Source of the DNA: CAYTED01 sp964404075
GTDB lineage: Bacteria > Patescibacteriota > Minisyncoccia > Moranbacterales > UBA1568
Assembly (NCBI GenBank): GCA_964404075.1
Contig: CAYOIM010000010.1
Span: forward strand, 1 to 27,972
Length of the DNA: 27,972 nt
Direction: 5' to 3'
A model generated the notes under the pieces. The model saw only the letters and a program-made list of their open reading frames with translations, searched no databases and had not been told where the DNA came from. Shown here in pieces: positions 7,555 to 16,400 of the stretch (position 1 is its first letter; each line of letters starts with the position of its first letter). The position numbers and the translations under genes were made by a program.

Positions 7555-7588
7555 GTGCTCGTTATAAAGCATTTTACAAAGCATTTTC

Positions 7589-7617
7589 TTGTTCAAGCTA
7601 CTGAAAAGCGGTATGCT
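7589..7617 (+). promoter_or_regulatory. Weak promoter candidate for pth
   Basis: TTGTTC (7589-7594) and TATGCT (7612-7617) are spaced by 17 nt. Each matches the consensus at four of six positions. A short inverted repeat overlaps it. Only suggestive. Confidence 0.3.
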
Positions 7618-7658
7618 TGAGAAAATAATATCCTTTCTCTATCGTTTCGAATTTTTTA

Positions 7659-7693
7659 CAGCGGACGCACCGCTCCAAAAGCGGAGCGACCGT
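7659..7693. repeat. Dispersed palindrome, copy C
   Basis: GCGGACGCACCGCT pairs with AGCGGAGCGACCGT with a few mismatches. It lies in the leader of pth, about 40 nt before the start codon. Its sequence is closest to copy D inside the lamin-tail gene: both start ACAGCGGACGCACCG or CAGCGGACGCACCG. Confidence 0.7.
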
Positions 7694-7729
7694 TATAAAA
7701 AATCCCTTGAATTCAAATTTTCACCCTCT

Positions 7730-8275
7730 ATGCTCCTCATATTCGGTCTCGGAAATCCCGGCGAAAAATACCAGCACACCAGGCATAATGCCGGGTTCCT
7801 CTTCCTCGATTTCCTCCGCGAATCATGGCGGTTCCCCGCCTTCGCGCCATCCAATCGATTCGAATCACTCCTCTCCAAGGGAGAATGGAATGGGCACCAG
7901 ATACTCCTCGGAAAGCCGGAGACCTATATGAATCTCTCCGGAAAGCCGATCGAAAACCTCCTGCGATATTACAAACTGGACGAAAAACGACTCGCAATCG
8001 TCCACGACGATCTCGATATAGCGAAAGGCACATTCCGGAGTACCCCGTCGTCCTCTTCCGCCGGACACAATGGCGTCACCGACATCATCGACCGACTCGG
8101 TACGCAGGATTTCTTCCGTATCCGTATCGGTATCGGCCGGTCGGAAGAGAACATCTCGGCGAAAGATTTCGTCCTCCTCCCCTTCTCCCACGAAGAATAC
8201 GCGGCTCTGCACGACACTGTCTTCCCGAATGCGAAGGAAATAATCGAGCAATGGGTCACGAGTGCCAATACATAA
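7730..8275 (+). CDS. pth: Peptidyl-tRNA hydrolase
   Basis: Recycles tRNA by cleaving peptidyl-tRNA released during abortive translation. The product from the ATG at 7730 has 181 residues, close to the family norm. The core starts at once with LLIFGLGNPGEKYQHTRHN (Asn9, catalytic His19). It continues with KPETYMNLSGKPI, VHDDLDIAKG (catalytic Asp) and the GHNGVTDIIDRLGTQDFFRIRIGIGR signature. The frame is open back to 7589, but that part crosses palindrome copy C and matches no Pth sequence, so I excluded it. No Shine-Dalgarno sequence is evident. The exported lamin-tail protein follows on the same strand after 166 nt. Confidence 0.95.
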   Translation: MLLIFGLGNPGEKYQHTRHNAGFLFLDFLRESWRFPAFAPSNRFESLLSKGEWNGHQILLGKPETYMNLSGKPIENLLRYYKLDEKRLAIVHDDLDIAKGTFRSTPSSSSAGHNGVTDIIDRLGTQDFFRIRIGIGRSEENISAKDFVLLPFSHEEYAALHDTVFPNAKEIIEQWVTSANT

Positions 8276-8307
8276 AAAAATCCTCGAATCCCTGCCCATA
8301 GGTCACG

Positions 8308-8333
8308 AGAAAGATCAGGAGGGAGATCTTTCT
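8308..8333. other. Perfect hairpin with an AGGAGGGA loop between pth and the lamin-tail gene
   Basis: AGAAAGATC (8308-8316) and GATCTTTCT (8325-8333) form a perfect 9-bp stem. The 8-nt loop is AGGAGGGA, a strong anti-Shine-Dalgarno complement. No start codon follows at a useful distance and there is no T-run, so neither initiation nor termination is obvious. Confidence 0.6.
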
Positions 8334-8441
8334 GAAAGCCTACAGACAGAGATGCCAGGATTCTTCCATCCGCTGATTTTCGGCTATCCTATCGGAGAAA
8401 AACGATCCTGTCAACTGTCACCACCTACCGTGATTACCAAT

Positions 8442-10238
8442 ATGGCGCGTCGTCGTATTCCCCCCATCCTGCTCTGTATCGTCCTCCTCCCATTCACCGC
8501 CCTTGCAAGCGATTCGGACATTTTCATTTCTGAGGTGCAGATTACTGGAGTGAAAGCGGATGACGAATTCATTCGTCTTTCCAACACCACGGAATCCACC
8601 ATTGATCTGACGGGATTTAAGCTCTCGAAAAAATCTCTTTCGAGCGGAACATGCAAAGAAAGTGCTCTCGTGAGTGAAAAAGGATTTACCGGAATGATCA
8701 AACCGAAAGGAACCTTCATCATTTCACACCCACTCTACAAAGAAGCACACCACGCGGATCTCACTTACTCCAGTGACTCCTACTACATCACCGACAATAC
8801 CGTTATTCTTCTCTACGATAAGCATAAAAAACTGATCGATAGGAAGGCGGTCGGGAGCGTATGTGATGAAACGACCCCACCCCCATCCATTCCGAACACT
8901 TACGATATCCGTATCAACGAAGTGTTCCCCAATCCCCTCGATGAGGATGATGAATGGGTGGAACTGTTCAACTTCGGATCAGAGACCGTCTCTCTCAAGG
9001 GATGGGCTCTATCCGATAAAACGAAGTCGTACCCCTTCACTGAATCTGATAGTATCGCCTCAAAAGAGTTTTTCATACTCCCACGGAAAAAATCAAATAT
9101 CGCCCTCAATAACACCAGTGAAACCCTCGCACTTTCTGATGCCTCACACAATATCGTCAGTCAAATTTCCTACGAAAAAACGATTGAAGGCGCCTCCTTC
9201 AACTCTACCCCCACTGGGTATCGATGGAGCAAGACGATCACTCCAGGGGCAGAAAATATTCTCAACACCGTTCCAGAGACGAAGAGGAAAGACATCCCCG
9301 ATATCGCGTATCAAAATGTCCTCACGACATTCTCCGCTTCCGGCAAAGATACTGATGGAGACAATATCAAATACACCTGGGATTTCGGCGACGGACACAA
9401 GAGTTACAAAGGCAAAGCGACTCACCGGTATGAGGAAGAAGGGAAGTATGAGGGAACGCTCACCATAAGCGATGGAACCGAATCAAATGTCACGACATTT
9501 ACGGTCGAAGTGGAGAAATACGACGCACCGAAAGTACGGATGACGACTCTCGTCCCAAATCCTGCCGGGAGAGACACCGACACCGAATATATCATCATCG
9601 AGAACCGCTCGAAGAAATCCGTCGATCTCCTCGGTTGGAGCATCGCGACGGGCTGGAAGAAGCTCGTGAATCACCCAATCCGCGAATCATTCATGATCGC
9701 GAAAAAATCGAAGCGGAATCTCACGCATGATTTCTCCGCCTTCACGCTCCCCAATGAGAAGGGGCGTGTCGAGCTTCGTTCCCCGGATGGTGAAACCGTG
9801 CAGAAACTGAAATATAATCTGAAAGGAAAATCCGCGGAGGAAAATGCGCTCCTCGTGAAAGAAAAAGGGGGCGGATGGAAATGGGTCCTTCCTCAATTAA
9901 CAGAGAACAGCAGGCAAACGACTTTGCCAACAGCGGACGCACCGCCCGAAGGCGGAACGACCGCTGTTGTCGATCGAGAAGAAAAACAACTCAAACAAGA
10001 TACGGAAAGAATCACACTCAGAAAGAATCAAGGAGAGGAACTTCTTTCAACCGAAACAAATGCACTGGAGGAAATGAGACGACTCATCGGTTTCGGCACC
10101 GATATCGAGACACCCATCGCGGTGCTCGCCCTCGCCCCGCAAGTCGCCGGCGCGAGCGACGAACTCCCTCCATCAGGGCGATACGACACCGACGCCGATT
10201 TCGATCTGAATGCCCTCATCAATCACTGGCTCGAGTGA
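8442..10238 (+). CDS. Exported lamin-tail / PKD domain surface protein
   Basis: Secreted protein of 598 residues. The start at 8442 gives a textbook Sec signal peptide (MARRRIPPILLC..., cleavage after ALA near residue 22); earlier in-frame starts overlap pth. Three lamin-tail-like beta-sandwich domains are recognisable by ISEVQITGVKADDEFIRL (about 26-125), INEVFPNPLDEDDEWVELFN (about 153-260) and a degenerate third copy after the PKD (PNPAGRDTDTEYIIIENRS). A PKD domain sits near 295-365 (YTWDFGDGHKS...GKYEGTLTISDG). The C-terminal 110 residues are low-complexity. In that tail, palindrome copy D is translated as TADAPPEGGTTAVV. LTD domains are common in CPR surface and nuclease proteins; no nuclease motif is seen here. 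Likely an adhesin or surface-organising protein, by inference. Confidence 0.85.
   Translation: MARRRIPPILLCIVLLPFTALASDSDIFISEVQITGVKADDEFIRLSNTTESTIDLTGFKLSKKSLSSGTCKESALVSEKGFTGMIKPKGTFIISHPLYKEAHHADLTYSSDSYYITDNTVILLYDKHKKLIDRKAVGSVCDETTPPPSIPNTYDIRINEVFPNPLDEDDEWVELFNFGSETVSLKGWALSDKTKSYPFTESDSIASKEFFILPRKKSNIALNNTSETLALSDASHNIVSQISYEKTIEGASFNSTPTGYRWSKTITPGAENILNTVPETKRKDIPDIAYQNVLTTFSASGKDTDGDNIKYTWDFGDGHKSYKGKATHRYEEEGKYEGTLTISDGTESNVTTFTVEVEKYDAPKVRMTTLVPNPAGRDTDTEYIIIENRSKKSVDLLGWSIATGWKKLVNHPIRESFMIAKKSKRNLTHDFSAFTLPNEKGRVELRSPDGETVQKLKYNLKGKSAEENALLVKEKGGGWKWVLPQLTENSRQTTLPTADAPPEGGTTAVVDREEKQLKQDTERITLRKNQGEELLSTETNALEEMRRLIGFGTDIETPIAVLALAPQVAGASDELPPSGRYDTDADFDLNALINHWLE
9928..9969. 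repeat. Dispersed palindrome, copy D, inside a coding sequence
   Basis: CAACAGCGG (9928-9936) and CCGCTGTTG (9961-9969) pair perfectly, and the inner CCGCC/GGCGG stem closes on a GAA-type loop. It is the most perfect copy. It lies in frame in the lamin-tail gene and encodes a short Pro/Thr-rich peptide in a disordered linker. Confidence 0.8.
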
Positions 10239-10248
10239 GAAGTGGTTT

Positions 10249-10944
10249 CTACGATAGGGAAGGAGTCTCCGTCGAAACAGGAACGACTGGTTCGACCGAA
10301 GGCACCGCTGGTTCGACCGATCTGCCGGCGATTCTCGTCAAAGAACGGTACAGCGCAACAGTCGCCATCGAAGAAACTGGGATTGTATACAAGAGTCCGA
10401 TTCCGAGTGCCAGCGCACCCAAGACATTGATACCAATGAGAGCAAGATAAAAAGAAAATAATTTCCATTTGATACCATCGGTCAATCGAGCGCTCTCTTT
10501 CAGCGCGTCTATCGCCGAAAACTCCGGCCGATCGACGATGACATACCCGTAGAAGCCGTATTTGAGAGCCATGTACACACCCGGGACTATCAACAGAATG
10601 AAACCAATGACAATCGCGAACCCATAGAGAATACTCGCCCAAAGAAATCTCCAAAAAAGATTCGACCGGGAAAAGAGTTCCGAAATCGAGGTCGCCCTCC
10701 CATCAACGAGAGCAAGAGTAATATGGATTGAACCCAAAGTGACCAGCAGCGAAACGGCGGCCGACGCGATACTCACGACAAACGAAAGCGGCGAATCTCC
10801 CAGGAGCTTCTGCAGGACACTCGAAACGATAGTGACGATAGCCGGAACGCCCAGTACCGCCATGACGATGAGCCCCCACTCCTCCGCGACGAACGCCCGG
10901 CCTGATTTGATAAGCTCCCCTATTCTCGGCATAGTCATCGGCAT
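10249..10944 (-). CDS. Multi-pass membrane protein (DUF975 / YciC-like)
   Basis: Integral membrane protein of 231 residues with about five or six helices (roughly 22-46, 53-80, 96-137 containing two, 161-201 containing two). The segment GFILLIVPGVYMALKYGFYGYVIVD, followed by AIDALKESARLTDGIKWKLF, resembles the conserved core of DUF975/YciC-type proteins of unknown function. The C-terminus is a Pro/Val/Ser-rich tail. A TAAGGA site 7-8 nt before the ATG at 10944 supports the start. The gene converges with the lamin-tail gene, only 10 nt away. It follows the AT-rich pseudopilin-like gene by 17 nt. Function unknown. Confidence 0.75.
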   Translation of the reverse strand: MPMTMPRIGELIKSGRAFVAEEWGLIVMAVLGVPAIVTIVSSVLQKLLGDSPLSFVVSIASAAVSLLVTLGSIHITLALVDGRATSISELFSRSNLFWRFLWASILYGFAIVIGFILLIVPGVYMALKYGFYGYVIVDRPEFSAIDALKESARLTDGIKWKLFSFYLALIGINVLGALALGIGLLYTIPVSSMATVALYRSLTRIAGRSVEPAVPSVEPVVPVSTETPSLS

Positions 10945-10960
10945 ATATTTTTCCTTACCA

Positions 10961-10991
10961 ATTATATTTTCATTTCCTGGGCAAATGGCAA
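10961..10991 (-). promoter_or_regulatory. Weak promoter candidate before the membrane-protein gene
   Basis: A perfect TATAAT (10961-10966, minus strand) is preceded by TTGCCA (10986-10991), but with a 19-nt spacer. It overlaps the end of the upstream gene. The spacing makes it uncertain. Confidence 0.3.
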
Positions 10992-11324
10992 TTGCATACC
11001 AAAAAAAGTGACTGACACATATCCCTTCAGTGTGTATTCGCTTCTATCCGGTGAGAGCGCATAAAACAAACCTTCGCTTGATACCTTTTTTTCATCATAC
11101 TTACCAATTTGAAATTGGGTGATCATTTTTTGTAATTCCTCATAGGCAGGATAGACCCCACGCCCTTCTTTTTCTTTCTCAATTATTCTTCTCACTTCAA
11201 AAATTTCTGACCGAACCATATCCTTTCGTGAGATACATGCACAACCACTTCCGACATCAACTCCAAAAAATAACACTAGAGCAACTGACACTACTATCAT
11301 CGAATTTAAAACATTTTTTTTCAT
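10962..11324 (-). CDS. Small exported pseudopilin-like protein
   Basis: A 120-residue product with a hydrophobic N-terminal helix (about 8-22) and a Cys-containing segment (GSGCAC) just after it. The rest resembles the C-terminal half of type II/IV pseudopilins: a helix (EIFEVRRIIEKEKEGRGVYP), a loop, then LFYALSPDRSEYTLKGYV, the usual 'readable as a beta-strand pair' ending. It could be a lipoprotein, but the lipobox is poor. The gene is clearly more AT-rich than its neighbours and has no good ribosome-binding site. It lies 52 nt after the cohesin gene on the same strand. Possibly acquired separately; function not identified. Confidence 0.6.
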   Translation of the reverse strand: MKKNVLNSMIVVSVALVLFFGVDVGSGCACISRKDMVRSEIFEVRRIIEKEKEGRGVYPAYEELQKMITQFQIGKYDEKKVSSEGLFYALSPDRSEYTLKGYVSVTFFGMQLPFAQEMKI

Positions 11325-11344
11325 ATTTTTTTATGATCCAACAA

Positions 11345-11364
11345 AATACCTTCCTACGGGTATT
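11345..11364 (-). terminator. Weak hairpin after the cohesin genes
   Basis: On the minus strand AATACC and GGTATT form a short stem followed by TTGTT. It could end the long Tat/dockerin/cohesin transcript just after the last gene. The stem is short and the T-run is poor. Confidence 0.3.
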
Positions 11365-11376
11365 CTACCGCATCTC

Positions 11377-12519
11377 TCACTTCACTTCCTCCTCGATATC
11401 CTCGATCTCTTTTTCGACCGTTTTCTCCGCATTGTTCAAGTCCTGCTTCAGCCACGCGACGATTTTCTCCTCTTCATCCGTCAATGTCCGCTTCGCACGG
11501 GCCGACTCAAACATCTCCAGCCGATTCCGATTCTCCCGAAGCGATCCGAAAGCCGTATGGAGGGATGATTCGGCTTCGAGTGTTTCCTTGCGCAATCGTT
11601 TCTGAGCGAGCCTATACGAGCGGAAAGCATACCAAAGAGCAAACAGGACGATGAGGGAAAGCACGATCATCACCACGACCAAATGGCTGATGGATTTCTG
11701 GACGACGACGATCGCGATCTTCTCGCTCAGCGCGCTCCGCTTCCCATGGCCATCAGACACATCCGCCCACAAACGGTACACACCTTCCTTCGCCGGTTCA
11801 TCCAATGAGAAAATGAATCGTCCATCGCGATCACTCTCTACGGTCACATTTTTTTGCCCCCCATCATCTTTCTCGAGGTAGATGCTGACCGCGCTTTCGG
11901 GACGAGCGGTTCCATAGACATTGAGCGCTTCTCCCGCGAGCAGTTTCGCAGAGTACCCGGTGAAAACAGGCGGACTAAGAACCTCGACCACCGGTACGGT
12001 CGGCCGTATCTCGGGCGCCAAATCAAATGTCGCCTTCGCACCGGATTCGAACACATTGCTCCCATAGCCGTCATTCGCCCGGATGATGACCGAAGAAAAT
12101 GTGAGTGTCGCCTGCCCGCTCTTCTTCACCCGAAACACAACGCTCAGCACCTTGCCCGAATCGCCCGTAAACCCCGGCGTCGGGATCCCCGCTGTAAACG
12201 AGAGCGTCCCCGTCTCATTGGAAAATTTCGGAGCCCCCACCCAAAGCGAGAAAACGGAATCCGATGCGCTCGTCGAAACGATTTCGAGGAGATCATTCGG
12301 GAAGCGCACCACCATCTCCGCATTATTCACCGCGACCTGTTTCGTATCGACGAGGATATCCACGCTCATCGTCTCCCCGGTCACCGTCCCCGATGACGGA
12401 CTGAAATACGAAGTCGCCGCGAGGACATCCGTCGGAGCAAACAATCCAAAGAGAATCAGCGCTACAGCAAGAATGCCCCCTGACAAAAAGAGCTGTGTCT
12501 GTGTCGAATGCTCAGACAT
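11377..12519 (-). CDS. Membrane-anchored cohesin-domain protein 2
   Basis: Exported 380-residue protein. An N-terminal signal/anchor (about 11-34, ending LAATSY) is followed by a cohesin-like beta-sandwich (about 36-165). It shows the family's pattern: GETMSVDILVDT, AEMVVRFPNDLLEIV, GTLSFTAGIPTPGF and GKVLSVVFRVKKSGQATLTF. An Ig-like domain spans about 175-272. A membrane helix (278-297) leads to a charged coiled-coil tail (about 300-380) that would lie in the cytoplasm. A GAGG site 7-8 nt before the ATG supports the start. It overlaps the preceding cohesin gene by 8 nt, so the two are probably translated together. Likely an anchor for the dockerin protein encoded just upstream, by inference from domain type and position. 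Confidence 0.82.
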   Translation of the reverse strand: MSEHSTQTQLFLSGGILAVALILFGLFAPTDVLAATSYFSPSSGTVTGETMSVDILVDTKQVAVNNAEMVVRFPNDLLEIVSTSASDSVFSLWVGAPKFSNETGTLSFTAGIPTPGFTGDSGKVLSVVFRVKKSGQATLTFSSVIIRANDGYGSNVFESGAKATFDLAPEIRPTVPVVEVLSPPVFTGYSAKLLAGEALNVYGTARPESAVSIYLEKDDGGQKNVTVESDRDGRFIFSLDEPAKEGVYRLWADVSDGHGKRSALSEKIAIVVVQKSISHLVVVMIVLSLIVLFALWYAFRSYRLAQKRLRKETLEAESSLHTAFGSLRENRNRLEMFESARAKRTLTDEEEKIVAWLKQDLNNAEKTVEKEIEDIEEEVK

Positions 12520-13429
12520 TCTTTTTCCTCATTGACTTAAACCGACGAAGCAAAACAAATCCGATGAAGAGAAGCACGATAATCCCTCCTGCCCACAACA
12601 CATACTTCTTTTTCCCCGTATCGGGATGAAGCAGGATCGAACTCTTGTTCCCCGCTTTATCGAAGGCGGTGACGGTGATCGGCGTCGATTCACTCTGATC
12701 ACGGAGGACATAGGTCATCCCGCTCCGGATGGCCGGTTGATTCCCTTCCGTCACTTCGAAATAATCGATGCCAGATTCCCGATCGATAGCAGAGATGGAC
12801 ATGAACTTCTTCCCGCCGAACGATGATGCATCGGAACCGAACGCGACGGAGAGATCCTGTGGTGGATTATTGTCATTTCGGATGACATCGAGCCACTGAT
12901 TCTTCTCCTTCCCATCACCCTTCAGACTGATGGTGATGGTGAGTGGTGTTCCCGGAGCAGGTATCGGAGTCGCTTTGCCATCATTATCATATGCCTTCAC
13001 ATCCGTCGGGATGAAAGTCACCTGCCCCGCCGCCTTCGCGGTGAAAACAATCTGGAACAACAGAGCGTCTTTTCGACTGAAACCGCCGGGTACACCGCCG
13101 ATGAAGGAAATCTTCGAATCATCTTCGAGGGACGGCGTCTTCAGCCAATTCGTCAGAATCGAATCAGCGAGACTGAAATCCCGGATCTCGATATTGGAAG
13201 CACCACTCTTCATGAGTACCGTTCCTTCCACCGTATTCGGGTGCTTCTCCATCGTATCCATAACGAGACGGATCAGAATCGTATCGCCGACGGATACCGT
13301 ACCGGGATCCATGGCCAGATACGCCGTCGCCGCCAAAGCCTGCCCTGTCGAAAACAGGGAGACGAATACGAGTACCATCAGAGGAAACATCACCCGCACT
13401 ATTGTCCTATTCATATGCATATGCGTCAT
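12512..13429 (-). CDS. Membrane-anchored cohesin-domain protein 1
   Basis: Exported 305-residue protein. The signal peptide ends in QALAAT (cleavage near 33-34). A cohesin-like domain spans about 36-170: GTVSVGDTILIRLVMDT, EDDSKISFIGGVPGGFS, LLFQIVFTAKAAGQVTF. It is followed by an Ig-like domain (about 188-268), a C-terminal membrane helix (276-294) and a short positive tail (RRFKSMRKKNV). The topology puts the cohesin and Ig domains outside the membrane. In-frame ATGs at residues 1, 4 and 6 make the exact start uncertain. It lies 3 nt after the dockerin gene and overlaps cohesin gene 2. The two cohesin domains are related but clearly different. Predicted partner: the dockerin of the 1213-residue protein. 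Confidence 0.8.
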   Translation of the reverse strand: MTHMHMNRTIVRVMFPLMVLVFVSLFSTGQALAATAYLAMDPGTVSVGDTILIRLVMDTMEKHPNTVEGTVLMKSGASNIEIRDFSLADSILTNWLKTPSLEDDSKISFIGGVPGGFSRKDALLFQIVFTAKAAGQVTFIPTDVKAYDNDGKATPIPAPGTPLTITISLKGDGKEKNQWLDVIRNDNNPPQDLSVAFGSDASSFGGKKFMSISAIDRESGIDYFEVTEGNQPAIRSGMTYVLRDQSESTPITVTAFDKAGNKSSILLHPDTGKKKYVLWAGGIIVLLFIGFVLLRRFKSMRKKNV

Positions 13430-13432
13430 GGA

Positions 13433-16400
13433 TTACTTTTTCATCCCCCATTCATACATGAGCACGGAGAAATCCCCGGACTCCACCTGTTTGTCACCAT
13501 TGATATCGACACAACCGTTTCGGAACGGCCACTGCGTCTTCCAAAATGCCAGCATCACCGAGAAATCGATGGAATTGACATTCGTATCGAGATTGAAGTC
13601 CGCGCCATTGCAGGAAACTGAGGAAGTGGAATCCGATGATTTCTTCGTATTGTCCTTCCCATCATTATCACCATTGCCACTCTTATCCCCGCTTCCCCCA
13701 TCACTTCCGCTTCCCCCACCACCATCAACCGTCGTCGCGGTAAACAGCCTCGTCGAGCTGGAACTCTGTGCTCCGTACGAGACGACCAATTTGAAATAAT
13801 AAATTCCGGGGACAGGAACGGTCGCCGTGAGGTCCGTATTCCAGTCCTGTCCGACATTGATATACTTCGCCGCGGTCGCATAGAAGATATTGCTCCCGCT
13901 CCCATCACAAACATCCGCCGCATGCACAACGACGCACCACTTGTAAGCGTACTCATACCCGGTCAATCCCTCGTTCGTGATAGTCACATTGGCACTGATG
14001 TCCGGAACCGTCGTGTCCGTCAAACCATTGATGATGACCTGCGCCGGAGAACCTGCGACTTCCCAATAGTCATTCGTCTGTATGGTTTTCCCCGACTCCA
14101 CCTCCGTCGATACGGATGCCTCCCACAATCCCTGCGCCGCGGAGGACGGTATGGAATAGGTGTATTCATAGACTCCTGCCGACACATTGCTCATCGGGAC
14201 ATCCGACACCACCACATTTCTCTCTGCATCATAGAGCGTCACTTTCGGCGTCGAGAAGGAATTGGCGGGAATCGACCGGTAATTCGTGAGATACACCTTC
14301 GCCCGATAGGTCTTCCCGGTGAGCGCCCTATCGACATCCGACATGGTCACCGTCCAACCTGCCTCTTGCGAGCTCCGGATCGAGGTGACATCCGTCCAGG
14401 CGATAGTATCCGTCTTCGCTTTGATGCCCGTCACATCCGCCCAAGAGATAGTGTCCGTATTCGTCTTGATCGCGGTGACGGTCGTCCAATCAATGGTATC
14501 CGTCTTCGCTTTGATGAGTCCGTCCGTGGTGACGATGCCAGTGACATCAGACCAGTTGATAGAGTCCGTCTTCGTCTTGATCGCGGCGATATTGCCGGTA
14601 CCGATTTCGGTGATGAGGGTCGCCGCATTACTCTTGATCGTCGCTATGTCCGTCCACAGAATCGTATCCGTCTTCGTCTTGATGCCCGTGACATCCGCCC
14701 AAGAAATCGTATCGGTCTTCGTCTTGATGCCAGTCACATCCGCCCAAACGATAGTATCCGTCTTCGCCTTGATGAGTCCATCAGTCGTGACGATGCCAGT
14801 GACATCAGACCAGTTGATCGAGTCGGTCTTCGTCTTGATACCAGCGATATTGCCGGTACCGACCTCCGTGATGAGGGTTGCGACATTGTTTTTCACCGTC
14901 GTCACATCGCCCCATACGATAGTGTCAGTCTTCGCCTTGATACCCGTCACATCGGTCCACAGAATCGTATCGGTCTTCGTCTTGATAGCAGTGACGGTCG
15001 TCCAATCGATGGTGTCGGTCTTCGCTTTGATGAGTCCATCGGTCGTGACGATGCCAGTGACATCAGACCAGTTGATCGAGTCGGTCTTCGTCTTGATACC
15101 AGCGATATTGCCGGTACCGACCTCCGTGATGAGGGTGGCGATATTATTCTTCGCCGTCGTGACATCACCCCAGTCGATGGTATCCGTCTTCGCCTTGATA
15201 CCCGTGACATCACCCCAGGAGATGGTGTCCGTCTTCGTCTTTATTCCGGTCACATTGGTCCAGTCGATGGTGTCGGTCTTCGCCTTGATGAGACCATCGG
15301 TCGTGACGATACCGGTCACATCACTCCAGGTAATCGTGTCCGTCTTCGTCTTGATCGCGGAGATATTGCCCGTGCCGATTTCGGTGATGAGGGTGGCGAC
15401 ATTTGCCTTGATCGTCGTCACATCACCCCACACGATGGTGTCGGTCTTCGCCTTGATCGCACCTACATCCGCCCAAGAAATCGTATCGGTCTTGGTCTTG
15501 ATGCCGGTCACATCTGCCCAGGAGATGGTGTCCGTCTTCGTCTTGATACCGGTCACATTGGTCCAGTCGATGGTATCCGTCTTCGCCTGGATCAGTCCGC
15601 TCGTCGTCACGATACCGGTGACATCTGCCCAGTTAATGGAATCCGTCTTCGTCTTGATGGCGGAGATATTGCCGGTACCGATTTCGGTCACGATGGTCGC
15701 GACATTGTTCTTCACGGTCGTAATGTCTGTCCAATCAATCGTATCCGTCTTCGTCTTGATGCTGGTAACATCCGTCCAGAGAACGGTATCGGTCTTCGTC
15801 TTGATAGCAGTGACATTCGCCCAATTGATCGTATCGGTTTTCGCCTGGATAAGTCCGCTCGTCGTCACGATGCCCGTCACATCACTCCAGCTGATCGTAT
15901 CGGTCTTGGTCTTGATGGCGGAGATATTGCCCGTGCCGACCTCCGTGATAAGGGTCGCGACATTGTTCTTCACCGTCGTCACATCCGTCCAGTCGATACT
16001 ATCGGTCTTCGTCTTGATGCCGGTCACATCACTCCAGCTGATCGTATCGGTCTTCGTCTTGATGCCGGTGACATCGGTCCACACGATCGTATCCGTTTTC
16101 GCTTTGATCAATCCATCAGTCGTGACGATACCGGTCACATCTGCCCACACAATAGTATCGGTCTTCGTCTTGATACCGGAAATATTACCCGTACCTATTT
16201 CTGAGACGAGCGTCGCGACATTGCTCCAATTAATCGTATCGGTCTTCGTCTTGATACCGGTCACATCCGCCCAGGCAATCGTATCGGTCTTCGTCTTAAT
16301 TCCCGTGACATTCGTCCAATCGATGGTGTCGGTCTTCGCTTTGATGAGACCGTTTGAAGTCACGATGCCCGTCACATCAGTCCAGTCGATGGTATCCGTT

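Larger units (their letters stand above)
7516..7729. other. Intergenic region between the LytR-like gene and pth
   Basis: 214 nt with two copies of the dispersed palindrome (7521-7554, 7659-7693), a tandem AAAGCATTTT repeat (about 7566-7587), an inverted repeat TCAAGC / GCTTGA (about 7593-7620), and a weak promoter candidate. No credible gene. Confidence 0.6.

Noticed and set aside
7589..7729. Upstream in-frame extension of pth
   Set aside because: It crosses a palindrome copy and matches no Pth N-terminus; the GLGNPGEKY motif must be near the start.
8262..8441. Upstream extension of the lamin-tail protein overlapping pth
   Set aside because: The signal peptide starts at 8442; an extension of 60 residues would bury it, and it begins with GTG inside pth.
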